A DNA stretch of 64,000 nt from Sinotaia quadrata (taxonomy: Eukaryota > Mollusca > Gastropoda > Architaenioglossa > Viviparidae): contig CM054180.1 in assembly GCA_028829895.1 (NCBI GenBank), positions 89,963,135 through 90,027,134 of the forward strand. The letters run 5' to 3'. Below the pieces are notes generated by a model that had not been told where the DNA came from, did no database searches, and was given only the letters and a program-made list of their open reading frames with translations. Below, piece after piece: positions 33,961 through 45,086 of this stretch (its first letter is position 1; the number at the start of each line of letters is the position of its first letter). The position numbers were made by a program, and so were the translations under genes.

Positions 33961-35624
33961 GTTTGTGCATGTTTGTTATAATGTATATTTCTTGATTAAT
34001 TAAGGGTATAACATATCACCATCTAGGGGCTTCTTTTATAGGATGTGGAGATAAATAGTAAGAGATACATTGGTTGTTTTCTAAAAATATATATACTAAA
34101 AGATGAAAACCATTCATTTGATGTCATGTATGTGAGGTCAGAGCTCTGTATTTAAAATTTCTTTAAGATCATGTGATTTGCATGTTTCTGAGATGTCAAA
34201 CAAAACCAACAAAAAAAGCTCTAAGTATAGAAATTTGTTTAATGGGGTTTATGTGTTTGTTTATTTTTAATTGATTACAGGGTTTACCAAAAGATAGGTA
34301 AGGTCTCTTAAGAAAACAATACTTGCACTTTAAGTTAATTTACTAATATTTGGTATTCTTTAAAGAAATATAAGCAGGGCAAAAATGTTTAAAATATGCT
34401 CATTGTTGAAATATTTTAGTTCTCAATTGTCAAGCAAAGTGTTTAAAAAATTTTTTTAATTAAGCTTTTTAATTTAATTGGTATATTTGTCCTTCACACT
34501 GGGAAAATCAAGTGGATGGGGAATAGTAAGTATGACCTTTATTATTAGCCTCTTGTGCACATATACACATACATACTATTGCATGCTCACGCACATGCAA
34601 ATTCACAAGTATTAAACAGTCTGGTGCTTAGTATTTTTACTGTGATAGCAAGATTTTTTTCTTGCAAATTAAAACTGTACCTGTGAAATACAAAAGGCTA
34701 GTCTTCCACTTTGAAATGCATTATAGTTCACCTCAGAAGTATAATTTGTGGCCGATTAAAAAAAAAAATTCTTTATAATGTTTGTAATGCAGGCTAAATG
34801 TGATTTTGGTTGGAGGTGGGGTGGGTTGATAGATTATTTATACTTTTGTTAGAATGACAGTTTTAAACATGTATGAATCGGCTTCACAGTGTGGGTGGAG
34901 GTGTTTTGATTTTTTTAATAAACAATTTTTTTTCCTGTCCGGCTCGTGGATGCCAATGCTCAAATTTCACTAATTCCACTGAGAATTCTAACTCCAAAGT
35001 GTTTTATTTCATAACTGGAATTTTATTTACTGTATGAGCAGATATAATTACCAACTATTTCACATACTGAATGAATATCTTTCAAAGCTATAGCACACTA
35101 TTTGTATTTAAACATAGTTTGTTTGACAAGCCCAAAGAACAGAATGAAACTATTGTAATGATTAATATTGTAGGTGAGATAAGATTCTTTATTTCTGTTC
35201 ACTGTGTTGCTGCGTATGTTAAATATATTTGCATTGATCAAAATCTAGCGTTTGCATTTTTAGTGGAAAATTATGGTTTGAAACAGGATGGTTTGAAAAT
35301 TAATTTTATTTAATTATAAATATTTGCCCACAGCTTTGATCACATAAATGTCAGTTTTCAGAATTTGTTGGTTAAATTAAAATTGTTTTATAGTAAGTTT
35401 TCTTTTCATCGCCAGTTATATATCTAAGTATCATGGAAATCATAAGTGCCAGTATGCTAATTTTTATTTTAAAGGTAGATTGAAATTTGAATTTGGATTT
35501 GATGTGCACATTATCAGGTTTTCTTCTTACCTCTGCTTCTTATGTGGTCCAGTACAGTAGTTATTTTTTTAAGCATAGGCCAGCAGACCTACTAACCTTT
35601 GTGCCCTTAGGAGCTGTCATGTTT

Positions 35625-35848
35625 GGTTTAGAGAGATAGAAACAAGAGAATGAAAGAATAAGAGAAAGGGGGTGGGGAGGAAAAAGAGGGAGAATGTGAA
35701 AGCTAGAGACAAAGTAGAGACAGAGAAAGGATGAATAAAATGGAGAGAATGGAAGAAAATGAAAGAGAGAATAAAAATAAAAGAGATAGGAACTACTAGA
35801 TGAAGAGTGTTTGAGAGAAAGAGACAAAAACAAAGGGGATGGGGAATA
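35625..35848. repeat. Purine-rich (GA) tract, ~220 bp
   Basis: The + strand is almost entirely A and G, so its complement is a polypyrimidine tract. Minus-strand frames through it (35561-35872) give low-complexity Ser/Phe/Leu peptides and are artefacts. It directly precedes the LINE copy. Confidence 0.85.
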
Positions 35849-35889
35849 AATCTTGTGTCTTGCAAGCGTCATCTCTATTTCCTAGAGAT

Positions 35890-36135
35890 AGTGGTGTAGT
35901 CTATCTGGTTTTTGGTGTTGCCATCTTGGAGATCCAGGTTTCTGTGCGGATGTCTTTATGCTGGAATACGCTGCCACCAATGACTAGGTCATTAAAAGCG
36001 CAAAAGTCTGCGAAAAGCTCACCATTTTCATTCATTTCTCCAAGGGCCTAGGTTCCCATAATCAATTCTTTTCCAAGGTTATCTTGGCATTCAGGTCACC
36101 CATCTGTATCTTGATGTCTCTCTTGGGTAACTCAT
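35890..36135 (-). pseudogene. LINE endonuclease (EEP) fragment, inverted
   Basis: On the minus strand the translation gives DIKIQMGDLNAKI (36077-36115) and, further on, frame-shifted NENGELFADFCAFNDLVIGG-like blocks with a VFQHKDI-type continuation (about 35950-36040). These are motifs of the apurinic-type endonuclease of non-LTR retrotransposons; MGDLNAK contains the conserved Asp-Asn pair. It lies head-to-head with the reverse transcriptase that begins about 10-20 bp to the right on the + strand. Multiple stops in any one frame. Confidence 0.7.
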
Positions 36136-36144
36136 TAACTACTT

Positions 36145-37610
36145 AAAGCCTTGAATATCTTGAAAAATGGAAAAGCAGCCAGCCAAGATGGAATTCCCCC
36201 AGAGGCGCTCACGGTAGACCTTTCAACCACAGTCACCATGCTGCTGCCTCTATTGCAGAAGGTTTTGAGGGAAGAGTACCAGCAGACTGGAAAAAAGGAC
36301 CTGGTAAAACTTCACAAGAAAGGAGACTTAGGATCCTGCAAGAACTGGCACGGCATCATGCTACTGTCAATACCTAGCAAAGTACTGACCCACATTATCC
36401 TTGACCAACTGAAAGATGCAGTGGAATTAGACCAGAACAAGCCGGCTTCAGGAAAGACAAGTCATATACAGATCAGATAGCAACACTCCAAATCATCGAA
36501 CAATCCTTGGAGTGGCAATCAATGCTGTACCTCAACTTCATCAACTTTCGTCAAGCGTTCAGTAGTGTGGACAGAGAAACCATCTGGCAACTTCTCTATC
36601 ATTATGGAATCACTCAAAGTTTCATCACCCTGATCCAGCAACTTTATGAAGGTGCCACATGCCAAATTATCCACAACAGCAGATTGACAGAGGACTTGGA
36701 GTCCAACAAGGATGTATGCTATACCCAATGATCTTCCTGTTAGTGGTTGACTGGGTGATGCATCAGACAACTAAAACAGGAAAAACAGGAATCCAGTGGT
36801 CCCTGACTCAGTTCCTTGAAGATTTGGACTTTATGGACGACTTGTGCCTGATGTCCCAGAAATGCCAACATATGCTACAGAAAACTGATAACCTGGCCCA
36901 AGAAGCATCCAAGATTGGACTGCAGATCAACCTAGAGAAGACTGAAATCATGACCCTGTTAAAAAAGCAGCAGAAGCCAATCACCCTTGGAGACAGCGAG
37001 CTGAAAGAAGTCACCTCTTTCACCTACCTAGGCAGCATTGTATCAGCAACAGGTGGTTCTGATGAGGACATCAAAGCCGGAATCAGCAAAGCTAGATACG
37101 CCTTTATTACCCTGAGACCAATCTGGAGGTCAACATCCCTATCTGTCCGCAACAAACTACAAATTTTCAACAGCAACGTTAAGTCTGTCCTCCTCTATGG
37201 CTCAGAGATCTGGAGAGTCATCAACATCCTAACCAACAAACTCCAAGTATTCATCAATGGCTGCCTTCGCAACATACTGAAGATCAGATGGACAGACAAA
37301 CTAAAGAACACTGGTTTGTGGCAGCAGACAAACCAAAGGTCCCATCAATCAGCAGATTGTTAGGCATAAATGGCGATGGATAGGACACCCTGTGGAAACC
37401 CCTACAGGACATCACCTGGCAGGCTTTGCAGTTGAACCCCCAGGGAAAGAATGGGTTGGTCGCTCTAAGACCACCTGGAGATGATCCTCTGAAGAGGAAA
37501 TGAAGAGCTTCAACCTGTCATGGGGTGAACTGAAAAAGGCTGCCCAGAATCAAGTGCGATGGAGAGCTGTTGTCGAGGCCCTTTGTTCCACGGGGAATCC
37601 AAGGAGATAA
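36145..37610 (+). pseudogene. LINE reverse transcriptase, 3' part, broken
   Basis: Consecutive frames give a non-LTR reverse transcriptase: NGKAASQDGIPPEAL (36160s), KNWHGIMLLSIPSKVLTHII (36340s), LYLNFINFRQAFSSVDRETI (36520s), VQQGCMLYPMIFLLVVDWVM (36710s) and LDFMDDLCLMS. The catalytic box reads FMDD at 36830-36841 where FADD or YADD is usual; the two Asp are kept. Then come INLEKTEIMTL, FTYLGSIVSATGG, SVLLYGSEIWR and the C-terminal tail WRWIGH … WRAVVEALCS, with TAA at 37608. Stops or shifts occur near 36480, 36731 and 37340 on. The family resembles the RTE/CR1-like LINEs common in invertebrates; the exact clade needs a search. Confidence 0.82.
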
Positions 37611-38049
37611 GTCAAGAACTGTATTGTCATAAAATCTGCAACATAAATGAAATAACTGGATTATTATATCCTTGCAGAACAGACAACTATTTACAGTGTA
37701 GAAAATATACATTCAATTGTTTTTGAGATACACCATGATAAAAGGCATTTTAAGTTTATTTCTTTGAAAGTGTAGATCATTTTTGTATATAAATACCATC
37801 TTTTAATAACCATTACCATCTCCAAAATCTTCATCTATATATGTTTTGAAGTTAATTATATATTTTTTGCTTAGAGTTTAAATCATAATTGTATTTATCG
37901 TAATTTAATTTAATGTATTTTAATATAGACCACCAGTACTGTCATAGTTGTAATTGAATAGTTTTAGAGATAATGTGGAAGTTTAATATTTTTTCTTTTG
38001 TGTTGTATTTATAATTTTATGACTCTCTCTCATGTCCGGTTATTTTTAA
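37611..38049. other. No gene recognised
   Basis: A+T-rich sequence between the LINE 3' end and family-A copy 3. No poly-A tail or tandem 3' repeat of the LINE is evident. Confidence 0.5.
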
Positions 38050-38469
38050 CAACCCTGTCACTATATCAGACTCCCAAATATCAATATTAGGTTATTGATT
38101 CTCTTCTAATACTAGCGATAGCCAGACCTATCTTCCACGAATATGCCAAAGATTTGGGCTATTACTCAAATGACATACATACAGATAGATTAGCTGAAAT
38201 GCCCAAGCTGGTAATGTTATCTTCCCCTTTATTAATTATTAGTTATGATTATGGTATTATTTCTCTGGTTCAGCCCCCATACCAGCCAACAATTACAACA
38301 AATTATGTAACATGAGTGAAGATAATAAAGTAAAATTTAATAACAATAATAGTAGTAAAAAGACATCAATTTCTGTCACAGAAAATGAGAGAGTTTGTCT
38401 ATCCCGCCCTGCCCAATTATTCATATATAGTTTATATTTGACTGATCAGTTCATTTGGAGAGAGCACAC
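38050..38469 (+). repeat. Family-A repeat, copy 3, left part
   Basis: Collinear with 13490-13790 in copy 2: 'gcccaagctggtaatgttatc' near 38202 against 'gcccaagctagtaatgttatc' near 13573, and the 'gagcacac' that precedes the insertion point. It is cut at the TTAA at 38470 by the element at 38474-41113 and continues at 41118. Confidence 0.75.
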
Positions 38470-38723
38470 TTAACCTGTCGATGCCCTTAGCATCACAAAA
38501 CGTAAATGCATCACTATGGTACAGTGACACCAGCATCATTTGACAACGCACGCATTTTCTTAGTCTGTCAACAAACCTAATCGGTGTCAAACAAGTGTGT
38601 ATTTCCCTTAGCAGGCATATGTTATCTCTTCTACAATTGGACAGTTAGAATTAGACTGTTCATTTGATCTAAAAGCGTTTGTTTTGGGGTTTTTTCTGTT
38701 GCCTTCATTCATTGAGACAAGTT

Positions 38724-39610
38724 ATGGCGTCTTCATCGAAACGTGCATTCAGCTTCATTTACTGGCTGTCATTCAACTGCTGAATCTGATATTGATGAGC
38801 TGATAATTCTATTTAATTGTCAGAAGATTAATATTTCTGGTCACTAGGGATTTACTATAAATTTATATCAGAAATGTTGCAGCCTGTCTAAATCCAAATC
38901 AAAATGAAAATGGCGTGGCATGGCGTGGCGTGAGGCGTTTGATTTGGAACACATCGCATGCTTTTGCTGGAAACTGCGAAGTGCAAATCCCACTGGCAAA
39001 AGATTGTACATAATTCGATATTTTTCAAGCATATTTTTCCTGATAATATAGTGCAACAAATTGTCAAGTATATGAATACGTATATGCTGCTGCATTTTTG
39101 ATAGATCCAGAAAATACTGAGAAATCTCGAATCGATCAGTGGCTTGGTACTGTTGTAAGCGGAATTTATCAAGTTGTGAGGCTTATCATTTTGAAAGGAT
39201 AGATTGGAAATCTATTATTGATCATTATTTTTCTAATGATCAAATTTATGTTCATAATTTTTTTTTCTAAAATTATATCTAGCCGTAGATTCCATTTGCT
39301 TCTGAGTTGCTTACATTTCTTAAACAATAGCATGCGTGACCAGAGACTGAATTCAGAAAATCACATTGATTCTTGGTCATTTTTTTCTATGTATTTCATC
39401 AACAATTTGTTTGAACATTTATTTTCATACTTTACAACACATATAATTGAGCAACATCATATTTTAAATTTATTTATTGCTCATTTACATTTTTTTTTAC
39501 ACGCATTATGTCTTCTTCAGTGTATTTACATTATTTCATACTTCTTCATTGTGTTTTCTTTTACTCATGAGGAAATCGAACACACATTCAGTACTTTTAT
39601 TCTTGCCTGA
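38724..39610 (+). pseudogene. piggyBac transposase relic inside TTAA element
   Basis: An ATG at 38724 gives MASSSKRAF and stops soon after. A frame-shifted SDIDEL follows (about 38790), like the acidic N-terminus of the family. Later, within 39218-39610, RRFHLLLSCLHFLNNSM corresponds to the CRFRLLLNCLHFLHNS block of the minus-strand relic at 8455-8520, a conserved piggyBac segment. The catalytic blocks are not preserved. The 39218-39610 frame is only partly protein-derived; much of its end is A+T-rich drift. Confidence 0.6.
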
Positions 39611-39849
39611 CAATTTATCTTAGTAGTCTTTGTACCAAATAGATTTTATCAAAATAATACAACATTTCTAAATTTTACTGATAATGATCTATATTACAAA
39701 ATGTTCTGCACCTGGATTTGTGATCTACTGGTTTCAACCAGTCTGTGGCTTACATTTTGTTATTCAGTTTTAATTATATCTATTACTAATCTCACCAAGC
39801 AAATGGACATGTTGGAAAAAAAGTTTCTTTCTATTCACTGAAATTGTTT

Positions 39850-40220
39850 TCAAAAGTGTGCATTGGACTCCTGTTTGATATATGGAAAACAAACATGTAT
39901 TTCTTTACTTCACTTGGAAGTGTAAACTATATTCAATGGAATTTTCACTGGAATAGTTAAAATAAAATGTGCATTTTACTCCTGTGTTGGGATATATGGA
40001 AAACAAAAATGATTCTTTACTTCAGTTGGATGTGTAAACTATATTCAATGGAAGTTTCACTGCAATTGTTAAAAAAGAATGTGCATTGGACTCTCTGTTT
40101 TGGGGGAAAAAGTGTGGTGTTTTTGTTTGTTTGTTGTTTTTTTTTTTTACTTGGATGTGTAAACTATATTCAATGGAATTGTAACTGGAATTCTTACAGA
40201 AAATGCACAGTGGACTCCTA
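39850..40220 (+). repeat. Four-copy tandem repeat, ~110-120 bp unit
   Basis: 'gtgcattggactcctg'-type starts occur at about 39856, 39967, 40079 and 40201, each with '…aactatattcaatgga…' (copies 1-3) in register. The frame at 39967-40323 is a translation of the repeat. The inverted relative at 7690-7880 shows it belongs to the element family, not to the site. Confidence 0.75.
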
Positions 40221-41117
40221 TGCTAATTCTAATTCAATTATGAATCTTCACATCACATCTCCTTTGTTATTTGCTAGAGTCTGGCTATTTTGTGCCATGA
40301 TATGCAACAAGTGTTATAATTAAAATTTATTTATTTCCCCATTTTATGTATATATAATTGTAACAAACACATTTTCCAACAAATAAATATCAGTTATTTT
40401 ATTTCATCATTCCTTTCCCTATCATGTATATTCAACAAGTACTTTTGACATGAACTGTAAAAATATATACATTTGGACGATTTTCGGCTTGAGGAAATAA
40501 TTTTCATTTAGAAAAATCTTAGGACTGAAAATTACGCAGGAAAAAAGTATACTTTTGCATCTAATCAACAACAGGATGAGATTTGTTTTTTTTGATTTTG
40601 AAGCTTTCAGTACCCCGTAACAGTACTCAGTGGTTGCTTGCTTGACGCTCTATGTTTCAAACTTTTGATCTAGTTTGATCTAACATAGTGTGAGAGATCT
40701 TTGATAAGGCGGCACCCAGGATATTTATCCAAACTACTGCTGAAACACCCCGAAATCACTTAGACTTTATAAAATTAACTGCCTGGAGGTGTCGGGTCGA
40801 TTTTTATAACAATCTTTGTAAACATTTGCATCACTGTGACTAAATAGATTCAGACACTGAAAGTTGCTATTCAAGATCAACGAAAGGTAAGGGGACTTTT
40901 GATTAAATTTAAAATTTTTAATTTAAAAAAAAATAATAATTTAAAATTTTTCAGTATGTTTAGCATATGTTACACTTTACATTTTCAAAATCCATTGAGA
41001 GTTAGAGTCACTTTTTATCTTTTTGTATGCTAACCCATCCAATTATCGCTGAGTGGCAAAACAACCTGCCATGGTGATGCATAGCATAACGTTTTAACGT
41101 GATGGGCAAGAGGTTAA

Positions 41118-42170
41118 CTAGAGTTTCATGAAGATCTGTAACAGCTCACAGCATCCTTGACAGAAGTGACATTGTTGCAGTTGTCTTCCTGGTATGACCA
41201 ACTTGGTGTCAAATAGGTGTGCTAGACATTGTCGTCAGAGGCTCTTGAGTCTGGCATAGTTTAAGCTCGGAACCAGCTGTAATGAACAACATTCTTCTCT
41301 ATCAGCCTATTAGCATGAATAATCATTTGGGCTTCGTGGCAACAGTGATAGACTACTCTTTACAAATTCACCACAACTCAATAGTTACACACTAACTTAC
41401 AATTCATAAATTCAATAAAATATTTATAAATGAATAATAATGAATTTACTTCTACAATTGCATAAATTCTCAGAGATACAAAACATTTAGCAAGCAGTTC
41501 ACAGCAGTATTCATTAAACAATCATTTTCTCTCTATTTAGCTCCACCGGCTACAAATAGTTCAACAAGCGTGAGCATGGCGAATACATGTTCTTATGCCA
41601 TCTCAGCATTTATACATAGTGTAATCATTGCTAATGCCACTTAGCTTCTGTGAGAAGAAATACACTAGTTCACACAATCATTTAGCAAATCACATAAATA
41701 TTTTACACAACATTCTATCAATAATATACACAATATTTTAGAGAAGTCAATTATATTTACCATTCTCGTAATTCGTGTGCGGTATATACGTATACAAGCA
41801 GTTTGCCTTTGGAAATGTGGGTGCGGTGAAATGTGCATCTGCAGATCACGGGTCATTGATACGTATATACGAATGGTCTCTAGGTCAGCTAGCAGATTCT
41901 ACTACATCATGACATGGAACGCGAGTGACCAAATGTGGGCGTCTCATATCCAGCTAGCATTTCCCCCATCTTGCCATTCCCCATTACCCCTCCACATCCT
42001 TCACCTTTTTGAGTGACCTACATGTTAATAGGTCGTAAACATCTATTGCACCACAGGTATGCAACCTAGCTAACAGTACTATACTTCTCATAAAATAAAA
42101 GAATTATTAAAAATTCGAAAATGTTTTGGTTAATCGGCATCATTTGCCCAGAACTCCTCTGACAGACTCA
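41118..42170 (+). repeat. Family-A repeat, copy 3, right part
   Basis: Resumes at 'ctagagtttcatgaagatctg' (compare 13797-13816) and stays collinear with copy 2 to about 14800: 'gggcttcgtggcaacag' near 41329, 'ctaatgccacttagcttctgtgag' region near 41630, '…gtcagctagcagatt…' near 41884 and '…cttcacctttttgagtgacctaca…' near 41998. The frames 41665-42016 on both strands are incidental. Confidence 0.72.
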
Positions 42171-42821
42171 ACTGTACCATTTGATGTAATAAAGATTTAA
42201 ATTCATTACCAGTAGTTCTTGTAGTTCTTTGAGTATGCATGCACACCCTGGTTTAAATTTTATCTTATTGGGAAAACCTTGTCCATTGACTTAAAATTTT
42301 ATCTTATTGGAAAAATCTTTGTTCTGACTATACCCATCCACACTGTGCTTATACTTTCTATTACTGACATTTAGCTTATTCTCTGGGCAAGTTTACCAAG
42401 AATTGCAAAAAATAAAATGGTTTAAATCTAATTATTTTACATGTTAAAGTCTACAACAAGACCTAATGCTCACATAAAACCATAAGAAAATATTAAAATT
42501 ATGAAAATGTGGATGTTGTAGGAGTTTGAAATATTTAACAAGCATATGTAAGGTTGAGACCAGGAAATTTTTTTTTTAATAAGCAATATAATTATCTCAT
42601 TACAGCAAATATATTTTCTTTATTAACCTAAATTATTAACTTAATCTGGATATGTATTTATTTTAAATGGTATCTAAACTTTTAACTGTTGTCACGTGGA
42701 AACCTTATTAATAGAATTATCAGCCATCATAAAAGGAGCTCTTTTTCTCAACTAAACATCAAACAGGTTAAGTTATTATGCTGTGAAGATAATATTAAGC
42801 AATAAATAAAGTATCTAAAAA

Positions 42822-43304
42822 CACTGGTGCCCCAATATATTGTGGACCTGCATAAAAGGTGGACAGCCTGTTGGCCCCCCCCCCCATTTTTTTTTTTACT
42901 GTCCAGCCTCTTCAGATTACATATGGAGAATTAACAACACTATATCAAATCAACTGGTTTAATTTGCAAATGTTTTTCTGAAAATGCCTAAACTTTATAC
43001 AATATAAGTGTTCAGTACATTGTACATGTATTTGCACTTTATAAAACAGCTTAACAATGATCACTATTGTTTTGAAAAACTTCAAACACATCCAACAGTG
43101 CTGTGTTTACTGTATGCTTAAATTACGTGGCTTAACGTACGTGGTGAAGTATGATGAACCATAAGTTGATAAACAGTAGCTGCCTTATGACATGGGTTGT
43201 TCATACTTGACAGAAAGAATCCCTCTTCTTTTTAATGTGGCCTCACATACAATGCAATCCAGTTTTGGGGACCCCAAGGACCATATTGTATCGAGACATC
43301 AGTG
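42822..43304. mobile_element. 483-bp TIR mini-element (mariner-type?)
   Basis: Left end CACTGGTGCCCCAATATATT and right end, reverse-complemented, CACTGATGTCTCGATACAAT; both continue to a TGG.CC block, about 19 of 27 matching. TA follows the right end, the left flank is A-rich. A related end occurs at 62962. There is no transposase inside; a run of C and T (about 42878-42897) lies within. The class is inferred from the TA flank and end sequence. Confidence 0.6.
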
Positions 43305-44881
43305 TATATCGTTTTTAATATATAATAAGCCTAATCATGATATTTATATTCTTGAATGTAGTTCACAGACTTTCAATCCTTACTAGCTCAGGTTTTAAAA
43401 CACACAGAGATATGTGAAACTTTAAATGCAAATGAAACCACTTGTGTGTGTACGTACATAAATATGTAAAATGTTTACTATGTTAATCATTTTATTCAAA
43501 ATATATTGAGAATATCATAAATATTAGCTGTTTTTAAACTTCAATGATACAAAAAAAATCTCCTTTATTTCTGCCACAATCTATCTCTTAATGGAAACAA
43601 AAATTATTTTTCTTATTTGGTACTTAAACTCTTCGCAACAAGACAAAATGACATGAGAGTTATCTTTCTGGAATATGGCACCTTTGAAAAATGTAAGTAG
43701 TTAACAATATTATTGTCATTATTTTTTATTTATGAATTTATTATTTTTTTTATCATGCACTCAAATAGAAATTAAGCAAATTATTTTTTTTAAGCTGAAT
43801 ATTTATTAGTACAACAAATAATTTTTTTAAATATTAGCGTATGAATATTTTGATTGCATCAATTCTTGTGGCCATTTAAATATGTCATGATGATGTGGTG
43901 GATCCAATTTATGTGGAAAGAAGTGGTAAAAAATGTGCCTTTTAAAAATAATATTTCTTCATAAAATTGATTATTTCAAGATAAAAGGGATATAGAATAT
44001 TGTTTTAATGTATTATCACTTCTAAGAAAACCTTGATACCATTTGGTTGGATTTTATATTTATAATAATGAAAATTAAATAAAATAGCTAAACATAAGTA
44101 TGTCACAACAAGAGGTGCCATTTTTCAGTTCAAAAGAAATTTGTATTACAAATACTGTGTAATTACAAAATAAATAAACACAAATTCATGTAATTATCTT
44201 ATGTATCTCTAACATTAATTCTGTATATATAGAATACAAACACATGATATTTCAATGCTTTATTTTTAAGAAAACACATTTCAAATGGCCCACCCTTTGT
44301 GGCACACTTGCCCAGAGAATGAACCATATGTATTGAATTAGACATTTATTTGCAACAATTTTCATTGTTGACATATTTACTGTTATTTCTTTTATTTTGA
44401 TATGTTTATAATAATCATGGACTTTTATACTATAATTGAAAAGTAATTTGCTATATATGTACTTATTTGTTAGTGTAATTATCATTTTTAATAAACTCTT
44501 TGTAACAATCTCTGCCAATTGATATTAATTTGATGTATGCTGATGTATTCTATCCAAGCATAAGTGTCAAAATATAACTTTAACAGATTGATTTTGGTAT
44601 ATATTCGTTACTTTGACAAACAAACATTCATAAAAATAAAAAAATTATGCCTTAAGATTTTTTGTTCTGTGAAATATAATTAGAGTCTAAAAGCAGGGAC
44701 CCTTGTAAGTTGGTCAGGTGCATTTTACTCTTTAGAATAGCATTTGATACACATGGAAATTTCTTCTTCTTTTTTTTTTTTTTAATGGATGATTCTGATA
44801 AATGATTCTCATGATTAGGCTCCATTGTTATAATTGTTGGTGCATGCACTCCCTTGTCATGTTTTTACTGCTTCTGTACAG

Positions 44882-45086
44882 GGTTATTCTGGAGACTATT
44901 GTGAATTTGCATCAACTGCCTGTGACAGTAATCCTTGCCAGTATGGTGGTACATGTCACCCACAGTCTGATGGTTATATGTGTACATGCCCAGCAGGAGC
45001 AGCAGGCATCAATTGTGAAACAGATGTAACAGAAGAATGTCAGTCTTCCCCTTGCCAGAATAAGGGAATTTGTGAAGACAGGATAG
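44882..45086 (+). CDS. Notch: Notch exon: EGF ~34 end, EGF ~35, start of EGF ~36
   Basis: Starts between codons: GYSGDYCEF closes EGF 34. Then ACDSNPCQYGGTC … INCETD is EGF 35 and EECQSSPCQNKGICEDRI begins EGF 36. The last base G joins GC of the next exon to give Gly. Donor GTACAA at 45087 is less typical, but phase and protein agree. EGF 35 has both O-glucose (CDSNPC) and O-fucose (CQYGGTC) forms. EGF 36 has the O-glucose form only (CQSSPC; CQNKGIC). Confidence 0.92.

Larger units (their letters stand above)
38474..41113 (+). mobile_element. 2.64-kb TTAA-flanked piggyBac-family element
   Basis: TTAA lies at 38470-38473 and 41114-41117. The left end reads CCTGTCGATGCCC…CATCAC; the right end, reverse-complemented, reads CCTCTTGCCCATCAC. 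Both continue with an AAAACGT block and 'tgcatcac.atgg', so the inverted repeats extend about 50 bp with gaps. Excising the element with one TTAA gives 'gagcacacTTAActagag', matching the empty site 'gagcacacttatctagag' at 13785-13802. The interior contains transposase remnants, a four-copy tandem repeat (39850-40220) and subterminal sequence shared with 24360-25048 and 50518-50960. Confidence 0.82.
33961..44881. other. Notch: Notch intron, 10.9 kb
   Basis: Contains a purine tract (35625-35848), a LINE with inverted 5' part (35890-37610), family-A copy 3 split by a TTAA element (38050-42170) and a mini-element (42822-43304). 33961-35600 and 43310-44800 show nothing recognisable apart from A+T-rich sequence and small meaningless frames. 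The acceptor is tactgcttctgtacag. Confidence 0.82.

Noticed and set aside
35561..35872. Minus-strand Ser/Phe/Leu-rich frames
   Set aside because: Translation of the polypurine tract; low complexity only.
39850..40220. Possible CRISPR-like array because of four spaced repeats
   Set aside because: The units are long, diverged and similar throughout, with no distinct spacers, and lie in a transposon in animal DNA.
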